Counted from the first letter of the stretch, positions 7,465-15,963 are shown. The stretch: DNA of 25,000 bases from Symbiodinium natans (GCA_905221605.1 CAJNDS010000001.1:2062525-2087524), one strand, 5' to 3'. The notes: generated by a model not told the origin, from the sequence alone. Made by a program: numbers and translations.

Positions 7465-7557
7465 GTTTAGGGTTTAGGGTTTAGGGTTTAGGGTTTAGGG
7501 TTTAGGGTTTAGGGTTTAGGGTTTAGGGTTTAGGGTTTAGGGTTTAGGGTTTAGGGA
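7465..7557 (+). repeat. TTTAGGG array, 13 perfect units
   Basis: One of the most homogeneous arrays in the window, which suggests recent addition or homogenisation. Confidence 0.97.
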
Positions 7558-7590
7558 TCCCCATATGGGGGTTTCCGAAACTAGAGTGTA

Positions 7591-7679
7591 CCTTATTTGG
7601 GGTCCTTATTCAACAGGGAATCCTTCTATTTTTATTTGGGGGTCTATTTTAGGGGTCCGCACTTTTCGCAAACTCCCTA
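7591..7679. repeat. Dispersed repeat, copy B
   Basis: Partner of 6208-6291 in the same orientation. The rest of 7557-7981 is unique sequence with frames of 60-70 codons and no recognisable product. Confidence 0.75.
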
Positions 7680-7981
7680 ATTATAATAAGGGTACCCCAT
7701 TCTGTTGGGAGGTAGCTATTATTCATTTTGAAGGGAACCTAGAGCTCCAAAAAGGGCAAATGGGTACCCCTTAGCAAGGCTTCTTCGGACTTAAGGCTTC
7801 GGATGTTGGCTTTTGTTTTGAAGGGCTTTGGGCTCGAAGTTTTTGGGTTTAGGTGCTTCTTTGTAAGGGTTTTGAGCTGTTGGGTTTAGGGGTTTACATA
7901 TCTTGCTGCCAATCCAGTTGTCGTTCCTTCTGGGAGGGCTTTGAGGTCTGTCGCATCGCAGGAGAGACACGTACAAATCGA

Positions 7982-8185
7982 CGGTTTAGGGTTTAGGGTT
8001 TAGGGTTTTTTAGAGTCTACTTAGAACCAAATAAGGGGACTTGGCGGGGGGGGGGGGGGAGCTGGAGCTCCTACCGACCACTCCCTCAGGCCTAAAATCC
8101 CTCCCTTGCATGGTTTAAGGTTTAGGGTTTAGGGTTCAGGGTTTGGGGTTTAGGGTTTAGGGCCTCTAAACCCTAAACGCCTAAA
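7982..8185. repeat. TTTAGGG arrays meeting CCCTAAA near 8164
   Basis: TTTAGGG at 7982-8007 and 8111-8163, then CCTCTAAACCCTAAACG. The TTTAGGG-to-CCCTAAA order at 8160-8180 is that of a head-to-head telomere junction on a very small scale. A G14 tract lies at about 8046. Confidence 0.85.
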
Positions 8186-8196
8186 GCCTACACATC

Positions 8197-8280
8197 ACCT
8201 GGGAGCCTATTTACCTACAGTTTGGTAGTAAGTACCCCTAGGCAGAACCCGTAGAACTGTAGGTCAATAGGGTCCCGGGT
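8197..8280. repeat. Inverted-repeat hairpin, 84 bp
   Basis: 26-nt arms at 8197-8222 and 8255-8280 match at 23 of 26 positions (arm core TTACCTACAGTT / AACTGTAGGTCA) around a 32-nt loop. It sits exactly between two CCCTAAA arrays, like a short foldback insertion. Confidence 0.8.
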
Positions 8281-8282
8281 AC

Positions 8283-8382
8283 ACCCTAAACCCTAAACCT
8301 TAAAACCCTAAACCCTAAACCCTAAAATCCTAAAACCCCTAAACCCTAAACCCTAAACCCTAAACCCTAAACCCTAACCCCC
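8283..8382 (-). repeat. CCCTAAA array with CCCTAAAA variants
   Basis: Irregular first half with octamers, then six regular heptamers. Confidence 0.95.
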
Positions 8383-8503
8383 AGTCATGAATCATGAAGC
8401 ATCCCGGCCTTGTCGCCTCTCGACTTTTGGAGGCTCCGCAGCCACCTTGGGGGTTCGAGGGCTTTAGGGCGTCGGGCTTAGGGTTGGGGGAAGTCATGGG
8501 CCG
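8383..8503. other. Exon-like island with a diverged partner at 14095
   Basis: A GC-rich island between opposed arrays. Its segment 8413-8455 aligns without gaps to 14095-14139 (shared TTCGACTTT or TCGACTTTT, AGGCTCCGCAGCCA). Frames are open on both strands. Confidence 0.4.
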
Positions 8504-8614
8504 ATAGGGTTTAGGGTTTAGGGTTTAGGGTTTAGGGTTTAGGGTTTAGGGTTTAGGGTTTAGGGTTTAGGGTTTAGGGTTTAGGGTTTAGGGTTTGGGG
8601 TTTGGGGTTTAGGG
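8504..8614 (+). repeat. TTTAGGG array, about 15 units
   Basis: Long homogeneous run, with TTTGGGG variants at the 3' end. Confidence 0.97.
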
Positions 8615-9031
8615 CATGGGGTTGCGGGTTCTGGGGCCTATAGTTGAAGGGGTTAGAAGGCCTTCTTAGGATGAAAAGTAGACGACGCTAGAACGCACTG
8701 CAGTGAAGCCTTTAGGTAGCAGCCGCAATTATGAGGGTACCCTGCTCCATCCTCTTGGCTGGATCACCTAAACCCTAAACCCGAAACCCTAAACCCTAAA
8801 CTTCTAAACCCTACACTGCCCCACACCTATAAACCCTCGAGGTCCTCCAACCCCCCCAACATGGGTTTCGGGGTCTAGGGTTCATAAGCCTGCAACCCCT
8901 AAGAGCGCGCAGACGTAGAGAAACTTCAACCTTCAGCCATATTCGAACCCCTCTTAGAAGTATAGGAGTTCGAAACCTTGAGTCAGGATTCGGGCTTTAA
9001 AGGGTCTTACAGGGTTTCTTTAGAAAAGGGT
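8615..9031. other. Spacer with degenerate CCCTAAA (8766-8812) and a small palindrome
   Basis: No gene recognised. TTCGAACCCCT (8942-8952) and AGGAGTTCGAA (8964-8974) form an 11-bp inverted repeat with one mismatch. Confidence 0.55.
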
Positions 9032-9092
9032 TCAACCCTAAACCCTAAACCCTAAACCCTAAACCCTGTACCCTAAACCCTAAACCCTAAAC
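9032..9092 (-). repeat. CCCTAAA array
   Basis: About eight units with one CCCTGTA variant. Confidence 0.95.
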
Positions 9093-9214
9093 CGACTCTA
9101 TGGTATTCTAAGGTATAATAGGGTTTCATAGGATCCCTGTCTGACACCCAGCCGCTGATGAGGGGAGCCGGCCGCACGGGCGTGCGGGGAGGGGTCGAGC
9201 GCCTGCCTGGGCAG
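9093..9214. other. Exon-like island between opposed arrays
   Basis: On plus it follows TTTCATAG and reads SLSDTQPLMRGAGRTGVRGG, then VERLPGQ, before the TTTAGGG array. On minus it follows CAGGCAG and reads ALDPSPHARAAGSPHQRLG with a GTGTCAG donor-like site. Both readings are uninterrupted, so the strand is undecided. Confidence 0.3.
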
Positions 9215-9403
9215 GGTTTAGGGTTTAGGGTTTAGGGTTTAGGGTTTAGGGTTTAGGGTTTAGGGTTTAGGGTTTAGGGTTTAGGGTTTAGGGTTTAGGG
9301 TTGTTTAGGGTTGTTTAGGGTTGTTTAGGGTTGTTTAGGGTTGTTTAGGGTTTTTTAGGGTTTTTTAGGGTTTTTTAGGGTTTAGGGTTTAGGGTTTAGG
9401 GTT
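9215..9403 (+). repeat. TTTAGGG array with two blocks of decamer variants
   Basis: Twelve perfect heptamers, then five TTGTTTAGGG decamers (9301-9350), three TTTTTTAGGG decamers (9351-9380), then heptamers. Each variant is amplified in a homogeneous block. Confidence 0.97.
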
Positions 9404-9537
9404 TCTGCGGCAGGGGCTCGTTTAGGGATTTAGAGTTTCGGGCAGAACCCCTTCTTATCATAAGAAGCCCCACCCCACCCCCCGAAAGAGGAAGGTGAGG
9501 GCTTGGGGCACCACTAACCTCAGCGCCAAAGGCCACC

Positions 9538-9830
9538 TAAACCCCAGACCTTAACAGTGCACCCTAAAACCTAAGCCTAAACCCTACGCCCTAAAACCCT
9601 ATTTAGCCTGGGCAGGCTTGCCCAGCTTTCAGGACCATGGCGCTGTTCGGGTGGCGGAGGGATCCTCAACCCCTAAAACCCCAAAACCCTAAAACCGTCA
9701 AACCCTGAAACCCTAAAACCCTGCCCTTAAACCCTAAACCCTAAAACTTATGAACCCTAAAACCGAAGCCCAAAACCCTACACCCTTAGACCCTAAACCC
9801 AAATCCTAAACCCCAAACCCTACACGGTAA
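9538..9830 (-). repeat. Degenerate CCCTAAAA/CCCTAAA
   Basis: Irregular octamer and heptamer words, broken by an island at 9600-9665 in which AGCTTTCAG precedes GACCATGGCG (MALFGWRRDP on plus). The ATG context and acceptor are good but the frame then enters repeat. Confidence 0.75.
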
Positions 9831-9832
9831 GA

Positions 9833-10045
9833 GTGTTTTTTTTTTTGTTGCGGGTGCTTTTTTGCTGTGGGTGCGGGGGCGCGTTTTTTTTTTTGCTGCG
9901 GGTGCGGGGGCGCGTTTTTTTTTTGCTGCGGGTGCGGGGGGCGCGTTTTCTTTTTTGCTGCGGGTGCGGGGGCGCGTTTTTTTTTCTGTTGCGGGTGCCG
10001 TGGGGGCGCCTTTTTTTTTGCTGCAGGTGCGGAGCGTTTTTGCTG
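9833..10045 (+). repeat. T-tract / GC minisatellite, block 1
   Basis: About six units of roughly 32 bp: a run of 8-11 T followed by GCTGCGGGTGCGGGGGCGCG. The same unit forms block 2 at 11557-12155. Its translations (Lys/Ala/Pro-rich on minus) are repeat artefacts. Confidence 0.95.
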
Positions 10046-10920
10046 TTTTCTCCATATTTTACTATGAAAACCTTTATTTTCTCTAATTTTCAATAGGAAA
10101 ACCTCTTTCTCCTCTATATTTGAATAGGAAAACCTCTTTCTTCTCTATATTTGAATATGAAAACCTCTATTTTCTCTACATTTAGCATGAAAACCTCTAG
10201 TTTTTCTAATTTCTCTATACTTCAATTCGAAAACCTCTATTTCTCTCTATTTTATAACTAATACCTCTATTTCTCTCTATTTTTGTCTATACCGTCATAG
10301 TTTTCCTCTATATTTAATGAGGAAGACATGAGAGAGGAATACATGAGGAACTTATTCTCTGTGTTATCTCAATATGTGACTTGCAATTAAGAAGTGTTTT
10401 TGTTCCTCTTGTCATAGGAAGCCCACTATTTTCTCTGTCTCTGAATAGGCAAACCTCCATTGTCTTAACATTTGAACATGAAAACCTCTATTCTCTATAT
10501 TTGAATATCAAGACCTCTACATTTTAATATGAAAACACTTCGTATTTTCGCTATATTTTCGTATGAAAGCCTCTATTTCCTCTATGTTGTCATAGAAAGC
10601 ATCTAATTTCTCTATATTGTTTAGCGAAAACCTCTATTGTTCTATAGTTTCTTATTTTGTCAGTATTTTCAGACTTCTTTTCTTTATTTCACGCGGAAGA
10701 CATGAGAGAGGAATACATGAAAAGCTAATTCTCTATATTGTCATAAGAGTACATGCATTATCTCTATTTGTGACTCGTAGACAACAAGTGTTTTTGTTCA
10801 TGTCTCATAGCACAAGCTCTATTTTCTCGATTCTTTACAAAGACGACGTTTATATCTCTATTTTTAAACGGAAAATTCAACTTCCACCATAAGGTCTGAA
10901 TTTTCGTAGGAAAGCAAGCA
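10046..10920. repeat. AT-rich minisatellite with a 374-bp higher-order period
   Basis: Built from a degenerate unit of about 35 bp with core GAAAACCTCTATTTTCTCTA. A larger segment beginning GGAAGACATGAGAGAGGAAT recurs at 10321 and 10695, and downstream words (TGTGACT, AAGTGTTTTTGTTC, TCATAG) recur in the same order. Base composition differs sharply from the GC-rich repeats on both sides. Confidence 0.9.
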
Positions 10921-10938
10921 TATATTCCCTCTTTCTTC

Positions 10939-11500
10939 AGGGGGTTGGGGGCTGCGCAGACCGCCGCATTTGAAAACACAATGCTCGCATCATGGGTTTG
11001 GAAGGGATTCGTAAGCTTTGAAGCAGGCTTGCCGGCTAAAAAAAGCGGGGGGGGTTGGGGGGGGCGCAGCCCCCCCCATTTGCAAACACAATGCTCGCAT
11101 CATCATGGGTTTGGAAGGGATTCGTATGATTGAAGCAAGTTTGCCCGGCTAAAAAGCGCAGCCCACCCCCCCCCCCTTTCAAGCGGGGGGGAATGCTCTC
11201 ATGATGGGTTCGGAAAGGATTCATTTGCTTTGAAGCAAGCGGCATGGCTTTAAGAAGCGGGGGGGTTGGGGTGGGCGCAGCCACCCCCTATTTGCAAACC
11301 CAATGCTGGCATGATAGGCTTGGACAGGATTCATATGCTGAGAAGCGACCTGGCACGGTTTTAAAGAGGGGGGGGGGGGGTCGGGCGGGGTGCAGCCCTC
11401 CACCGTTTGCAAACACAATGCTCGCATGATGGCCTTGGGAAGGATTCAGTGCTTTGAAAACGCTTGCACAGTTTAAAGGAGGGGGGGCGTTGGGGACGGG
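10939..11500. repeat. ~110-bp satellite, five diverged tandem copies
   Basis: Each copy has a G-rich start with GCGCAGCC, then TTTGCAAACACAATGCTCGC, ATGATGGG-TTGG-AGGATTC and TTTGAAGCAAGC, and ends TTAAA-AGCGGG. Copies begin at about 10939, 11046, 11166, 11261 and 11370. They vary by substitutions and by G/C homopolymer length. Confidence 0.9.
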
Positions 11501-11519
11501 GTTGGGGAGGAAATTGCAA

Positions 11520-12160
11520 AACAAATGACCTGGGGGGTGGGGAGGAAAGGGGGGGGCGTTTTTTTTTTGCTGCGGGTGTGGGGGTGCGTTTTTTTTTTTT
11601 GCTGCGGGTGCGGGGGTGCGTTTTTTGTTTTTGCTGCGGGGCGGGGGCGCGTTCTTTTTTTTGCTGCGGGTGCGGGGGCGACACGCGCCAGGTCACTCAC
11701 TCACCTGGGGGGTGGGGAGGAAGGGGGGGGGGGGGGGGGGGGGGGGGGGTTTTTTTTTTTTGCTGCGGGTGCGGGGGTGCGTTTTTTTTTTTGCTGCGGG
11801 TGCGGGGGCGACACGCGCCAGGTCACTCACTCACCTGGGGGGTGGGGAGGAAGGAAGGGGGGGGGGAAGTGAGGGGGGAGAGGCGGGGGGGGGGGGGCGC
11901 GTTTTTTTTTTGATGCGGGTGCGGGGGCGAGTTTTTTTTTTTTGATGCGGGTGCGGGGGGCGCGTTTTTTTTTTTTTGCTTCTGACGGGTGCGGGGGCGA
12001 CACGCGCCAGGTCACTCACTCACCTGGGGGGCGGTGGGGAGGAAGGGGGGGGGAAGGGGGGGGGGGGTGCGTTTTTTTTTTGCTGCGGGTGCGGGGGCGC
12101 GTTTTTTTTTGCTGCGGGTGCGGGGGCGACACGCACCAGGTCACTCACTCACCGGGGCGG
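11520..12160 (+). repeat. T-tract / GC minisatellite, block 2, in a composite array
   Basis: The T8-12 plus GCTGCGGGTGCGGGGG unit alternates with a second unit, CGACACGCGCCAGGTCACTC + ACTCACCTGG + GGGGTGGGGAGG, found at about 11678, 11808, 11998 and 12127. The second unit contains a hairpin, CCAGGT...ACCTGG. A G27 tract (11723-11749) is followed directly by T11. Confidence 0.95.
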
Positions 12161-12214
12161 CCCCCGAAAAAAACACCCACAACAAAAAAGCACCCACAAC
12201 AAAAAAAAAAACAC
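12161..12214 (-). repeat. Inverted end of the minisatellite
   Basis: Two units of GCACCCACAACAAAAAA type, the reverse complement of the GTTGCGGGTGC-type unit in block 1. The array flips orientation just before the telomere-like block. Confidence 0.8.
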
Positions 12215-12227
12215 GGGTTCCAACCCT

Positions 12228-13354
12228 ACACCCTTGAACCCTAAACCCAAAACCCTAAAAACCCTAAAACCCCTAAAGCCCTAAAGCCCTAAAACCCTAA
12301 AACCCTAAAACCCTAAAACCCTAAAACCCTAAAACCCTTAGACTCTAAAACCCTAAAGCCCCGAAAACCCTAAAACCCTACACCCCTAAACCCTAAAACC
12401 TCTAAAACCCCTAACACCCTAAAACCCTAAAACCCCAAAACCCTAAAACCCTAAAACCCCTAAACCCCTAAACCCTAAAACCCTAAACCCTAAAACCCTT
12501 AGACCCTAAACCCCTAAAACCTTAAAACCCCTAAACCTTAAAACCCTAAAACCCCAAAACCCTAAAACCCTTAGACCCTAAACCCTAAAACACCTGACCC
12601 CCCTAACCCCTAAAACCCGAAAACCCCTAAAACCCCTAAAACCCTAAAAGCCTAAAAGCCTAAAAGCCTAAAACCCTAAAACCCTAAAACCCTAAAACCC
12701 TAAAACCCTAAAACCCTAAAACCCTAAAACCCTAAAACCCTAAAACCCTAAAACCCTAAAACCCTAAAACCCCTAAACCCTACAACCCTAAACCCCAAAA
12801 CCCCAAAACCCTAAAACCTCTAAAACCCCTAAAACCCTAAAACCCTAAAACCCCAAAACCCTACAACCCTTAGACCCGAAAACCCTAAAACCCCTAAACC
12901 CCTAAACCCTAAAACCCTAAACCCTAAAACCCTTAGACCCTAAACCCCTAAAACCCTAAAACCCCTAAACCTTAAAAACCTAAAACCCTAAAACCCCAAA
13001 ACCCTAAAACCCTTAGACCCTAAACCCTAAAACACCTGAAACCCTAAAACCCCTAAAACCCGAAAACCCCTAAAACCCTAAAAGCCTAAAACCCTAAAAC
13101 CCTAAAACCCCTAAACCCTAAAACCCTAAAACCCTAAAACCCCAAAACCCTGAAACCCCTAAAACCCTAAAACCCTAAACCCTAAAACCCTAAAACCCCT
13201 AAACCCTAAAACCCCTAAAACCCAAAAACCCAAAAACCCTAAAACCCTAAAACCCCTAAACCCGAAAACCCTAAAGCCTAAAACCCTAAACCCTAAACCC
13301 TAAACCCTAAACCCTAAACCCTAAACCCTAAACCCTAAACCCTAAACCCTAAAC
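12228..13354 (-). repeat. 1.1-kb CCCTAAAA octamer array ending in CCCTAAA
   Basis: Mostly the octamer CCCTAAAA (TTTTAGGG on the other strand) with CCCCTAAA, CCCTTAGA, CCCCAAAA and similar variants. 12664-12770 is a run of about 13 perfect octamers. From about 13285 it switches to perfect CCCTAAA heptamers. There is some higher-order duplication: the words CCCTTAGACCCTAAACCC and AACACCTGA recur at about 12500-12600 and 13010-13040. Confidence 0.97.
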
Positions 13355-13442
13355 CCCCAGCCGAGCCGCAGTGGCCCAGCGCCGGCCGGTGCGTTGACGG
13401 CCTCCTCGCTGTCATCCACCACGACCGCCAAGGGAACCTAAT
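13355..13442. other. Exon-like island between opposed arrays
   Basis: On minus, CCCTATTAG precedes GTTCCC and the frame reads VPLAVVVDDSEEAVNAPAGA, then GPLRLGW. On plus, CCCCCAG precedes a frame reading EPQWPSAGRCVDGLLAVIHH, then DRQGNLIG. Both run the full island. Protein-like, but the strand is undecided. Confidence 0.3.
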
Positions 13443-13586
13443 AGGGTTTAGGGTTAGGGTTTAGGGTTTAGGGTTTAGTGTTTAGGGTTTAGGGTTTAGG
13501 GTTTAGTGTTTAGGGTTTAGGGTTTAGGGTTTAGGGTTAGGGTTTGGGGTTTGGGGTTTAGGGTTTAGGGTTTAGGGTTTAGGGCT
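13443..13586 (+). repeat. TTTAGGG array with TTTAGTG variants
   Basis: About 20 units. TTTAGTG recurs at 13476 and 13504, suggesting a duplicated segment. Confidence 0.95.
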
Positions 13587-14083
13587 TCTATAGGGGCCTT
13601 CATATAGTTAGAACAAGGTTTTGGGGGGTCATTTTGCTTTATCTTTAAAGGGACTGTAAGGAAATGCTACTAGTAATTCTTCCGACCCCTACATTAGAAC
13701 CAGGAGAGAGAGGGGCAAGACGGTACCACTGGGCTACCAACTTCTTTGGGGCTTTTTTGGAGTTTGGACCCTTTAGACGAGGTTGAGGCTTTAGGGATAC
13801 ACGCGAGAGTTTTTGTTGGGTGCCACATGTTTGAAGGGACTACTAAAGCACCCTACGGGCTATTTTGGGGCGACGGAAACAGTGACCTATGTGACTATCA
13901 GAAAGGGTTATAAGTACTCCTATGAGTTCCTCCTGATCTCCCTTGACTGAACCGTGAATTCCCTGAACCCTTCATAATTACCTGCAACGGATATCGGAAT
14001 CGGATTATGGTGTAGAGCTGGGTCTAGCGTTTAGGATTTCGGGTTTAGGGTTCAGGGTCTAGGGTCTAGGGACTAAGGTTTAG
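13587..14083. other. Spacer with a tRNA-like motif on minus
   Basis: 13722-13740 (GGTACCACTGGGCTACCAA) is repeated exactly at 20643-20661. Its complement contains TAGCCCAGTGG, a good polymerase III A-box, and GGTTCTAAT at 13692-13701 is a weak B-box. No tRNA fold is apparent. The remainder is unique, with degenerate TTTAGGG at 14034-14082. Confidence 0.4.
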
Positions 14084-14166
14084 GCTGCACGCACCTTGCC
14101 TTGCCACTCTTCGACTTTCGAAGGCTCCGCAGCCATTGCCTGGTCAAGGGAAACAACCGCAAGCAA
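14084..14166 (+). CDS. Candidate exon, unknown protein (plus-strand chain)
   Basis: Follows GGTTTAG and ends at CAA/GTTTAGAG. With two split-codon bases the frame reads CTHLALPLFDFRRLRSHCLV, then KGNNRKQ. The other frames and the minus strand (AG before GCAATGG at 14139, donor AAG/GTGCGT at 14095) are also open, so support is weak. Included because it can be joined in phase to the exons that follow. Confidence 0.18.
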
Positions 14167-14351
14167 GTTTAGAGTTTAGACGAGTGGGTGTATGGTTTTG
14201 AAGTGTTTGAGGTGTAGCCAAGACCCACCAAGCCCCAATAAACCCCAACAACCAACTTTCCAGAAGCCCCACAGTACAAACCTCCCCAAAAACCCAAAAG
14301 CCGGGAAGTAAAAAAAAAAACTCAGAAAACCCGAAAACCAGTTAACCCCGA

Positions 14352-14398
14352 GCTAAACCCTAAACTTGGCCCTAAATCCTAAGCCCTAAACCCTAAAC
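14352..14398 (-). repeat. CCCTAAA array, degenerate
   Basis: Five to six units with CCCTAAG and CCCTAAT forms. Confidence 0.85.
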
Positions 14399-14405
14399 TG
14401 CCGAG

Positions 14406-14438
14406 AGCGCCGCTGTCCACCTCGAGGCTTCGACCGAG
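14406..14438 (+). CDS. Candidate short exon, unknown protein (plus-strand chain)
   Basis: Follows TGCCGAG and ends ACCGAG/GTCCCC, a good donor. Eleven codons read SAAVHLEASTE. Read through, the frame continues VPDRASPQNG to TAG at about 14469, so this could instead be a terminal exon. The spacer from 14470 to 15029 holds no recognised gene; a C/G hairpin (CCCCCTTGAGGGGG) lies near 14895. Confidence 0.2.
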
Positions 14439-15029
14439 GTCCCCGACCGAGCGTCTCCACAGAACGGTTAGATGGGGCCTGCAGTGCCTGGCTACGCCTT
14501 AGACACTAGGGCGTAAGCCCCATGACTACCAAGTTGGACCCCTGAGACCCGTCTGGGACCTCCGAGGGACCCCTCACACCCCTGGCTAAAAGCAGTTTCC
14601 GGCCGAGGCATCTGCGACCCCCAACCGTTTTGCTGCCCGTTGAGGGGCCCCTCTCAGGCTTCATGAAACCCGAAAGGGGGGGCGGGATTCAGGAATTGCC
14701 CGGACTCGTAATGAAAATGCGAGTTTTGTTTATAGTATTGAAACCGACGGTTTGGGGCGCCCTCCATTTTACTCCGCGAAAGCCTCAAGAAGGCCCACGA
14801 GCCACTAACAGGCTCCGGAAGGCTCCAGAAGGCCCCCGAAACCCCCCTCCTCTTCCTCGCCTACAATTCGGAAAGAAGTAACAAGCAAGAAAGCCCCCCT
14901 TGAGGGGGGGTTTTGGGGGTGAACCCTAAACCCTGAATGAGAATAGTTTGGGTGGTTGGGGCGGGACTACATGCTAACGCAAGCGAGCGACCCGGGTGCT
15001 TTTAGCACCAGCGAGCTTCCCTCTATACA

Positions 15030-15165
15030 CCCTATACCCCCCTAAACCCTAAACCCTAAACACTAAACCCTAAACCCTAAACCCTATAGCCCTAAACCTT
15101 AAACCCTAAACCCTAAACCCTAAACCCTAAAACCCAAACCCTAAACCCTAAACCCTAAACCCTGA
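15030..15165 (-). repeat. CCCTAAA array
   Basis: About 17 units with CCCTATAG and CACTAAA variants. Confidence 0.95.
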
Positions 15166-15184
15166 GCGCCCTTCATCCAAGCAG

Positions 15185-15247
15185 CTGCGGGGAGCCCGCA
15201 GCGCCGCAGAGGGACCGGGAGAGGGCCAAGTGCTGCCTTGGGACGAG
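15185..15247 (+). CDS. Candidate 21-codon exon, unknown protein (plus-strand chain)
   Basis: The 92-bp island lies between a CCCTAAA and a TTTAGGG array. CATCCAAGCAG precedes 15185 and GACGAG/GTTTCG follows 15247. Exactly 21 codons read LRGARSAAEGPGEGQVLPWD, then E, in phase 0 at both ends. No domain recognised. A minus-strand frame in the same island (HLALSRSLCGAAGSPQLLG) is also open, so strand is not certain. Confidence 0.3.
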
Positions 15248-15255
15248 GTTTCGTG

Positions 15256-15355
15256 GGGTTTAGGGTTTAGGGCTAGGGTTTAGGGTTTCGGGTTTCGGTT
15301 TTGGGTTTGGGGTTTCGGGTTTAGGGTGAAGGGTTGGGGTTTAGGGTTTGGGGCG
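15256..15355 (+). repeat. Degenerate TTTAGGG array
   Basis: Mixes TTTAGGG, TTTCGGG, TTTGGGG and TGAAGGG units. Confidence 0.9.
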
Positions 15356-15638
15356 GCAGGACTTATAGGGTTGGCTTAGGTTTTTTTACTGACACTTACT
15401 TCTAAGCCTCACGAGCGCTGAACTAGCGGCATGATCTGAGGATCGATGAAGAGAGGGAGAGAATGCAGAGAAGAAAAGAACAAGAACCAGACTGGGGAAA
15501 GGAAATCGGGAATCCACCGGGCACTCGCTTGTCGCTGCCCGAAAGATCGAGCGCAGCAGAAGAAACATGATTGGGAGGGTGTAATCTCATACTGCCAACC
15601 ACACCGGCCCCATCGCCTCCAAAGAAAGCACGAAGAAG
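15356..15638. other. Spacer, no recognised gene
   Basis: A TTTAGGG-to-CCCTAAA interval. A plus frame with a real ATG at 15446 (Lys/Arg-rich, 69 codons) ends inside the following array and resembles no known family. Confidence 0.45.
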
Positions 15639-15713
15639 GGAACCCTAAACCCTAAACCCTAAACCCTAAACCCTAGACCCTAAACCCTAAACCCTAAACC
15701 CTAAACCCTAAAC
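15639..15713 (-). repeat. CCCTAAA array
   Basis: About ten units, one CCCTAGA. Confidence 0.95.
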
Positions 15714-15818
15714 TGTGGTTTCATGGCTTTTGGGGCGGGCTTCAGGGGCTCCATCGTCTGGATCTTAGGGTTGTTTTGGGCTCTGGGGCTTTGAGGGCTT
15801 TCTGGGTTTTAAAGCACT

Positions 15819-15890
15819 GAACCCTGAACCCTGAACCCTGAACCCTAAACCCTAAACCCTAAACCCCAAACCCTAAACCCTAAACCCTAA
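15819..15890 (-). repeat. CCCTGAA then CCCTAAA array
   Basis: Three CCCTGAA units precede CCCTAAA units, as in the larger array at 17883. Confidence 0.93.
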
Positions 15891-15911
15891 CCCGCGTCTT
15901 GCGGAGTCCAG

Positions 15912-15963
15912 GGCCTTTTCAAGGCTCAGGGGCTTGGGCGCTTCGGGCTTCGGAACTCTCAGG
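15912..15963 (+). CDS. Candidate exon, low complexity (plus-strand chain)
   Basis: Follows GAGTCCAG and ends TCTCAGG/GTTCAA. Reads GLFKAQGLGRFGLRNSQ plus one split base (phase 0 to 1). The sequence is rich in GGGCTT words and could be repeat-derived. It is kept because its phases bridge 15247 and 18061. Confidence 0.17.

Noticed and set aside
9786-10096. Lys/Ala/Pro-rich minus frames resembling a histone H1-like tail
   Set aside because: They are translations of the T-tract/GC minisatellite in two frames and shift with homopolymer length; the ATG lies at the array edge and there is no globular domain.
11361-12284. Numerous long frames (up to 149 codons) on both strands
   Set aside because: All are readings of GC-rich minisatellite and poly-G/poly-T; every frame is open because the unit lacks stops.
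13692-13745. Functional tRNA gene on minus
   Set aside because: A- and B-box-like words are about nine bases too close, and acceptor and anticodon stems cannot be drawn.
14885-14915. Hairpin followed by T-run resembling a bacterial terminator
   Set aside because: The context is eukaryotic and repeat-rich; a G/C palindrome beside TTTT is expected by chance here.
15446-15655. Basic 69-codon plus frame with real ATG
   Set aside because: Ends inside a CCCTAAA array, shows no family resemblance, and the opposite strand is open over the same stretch.
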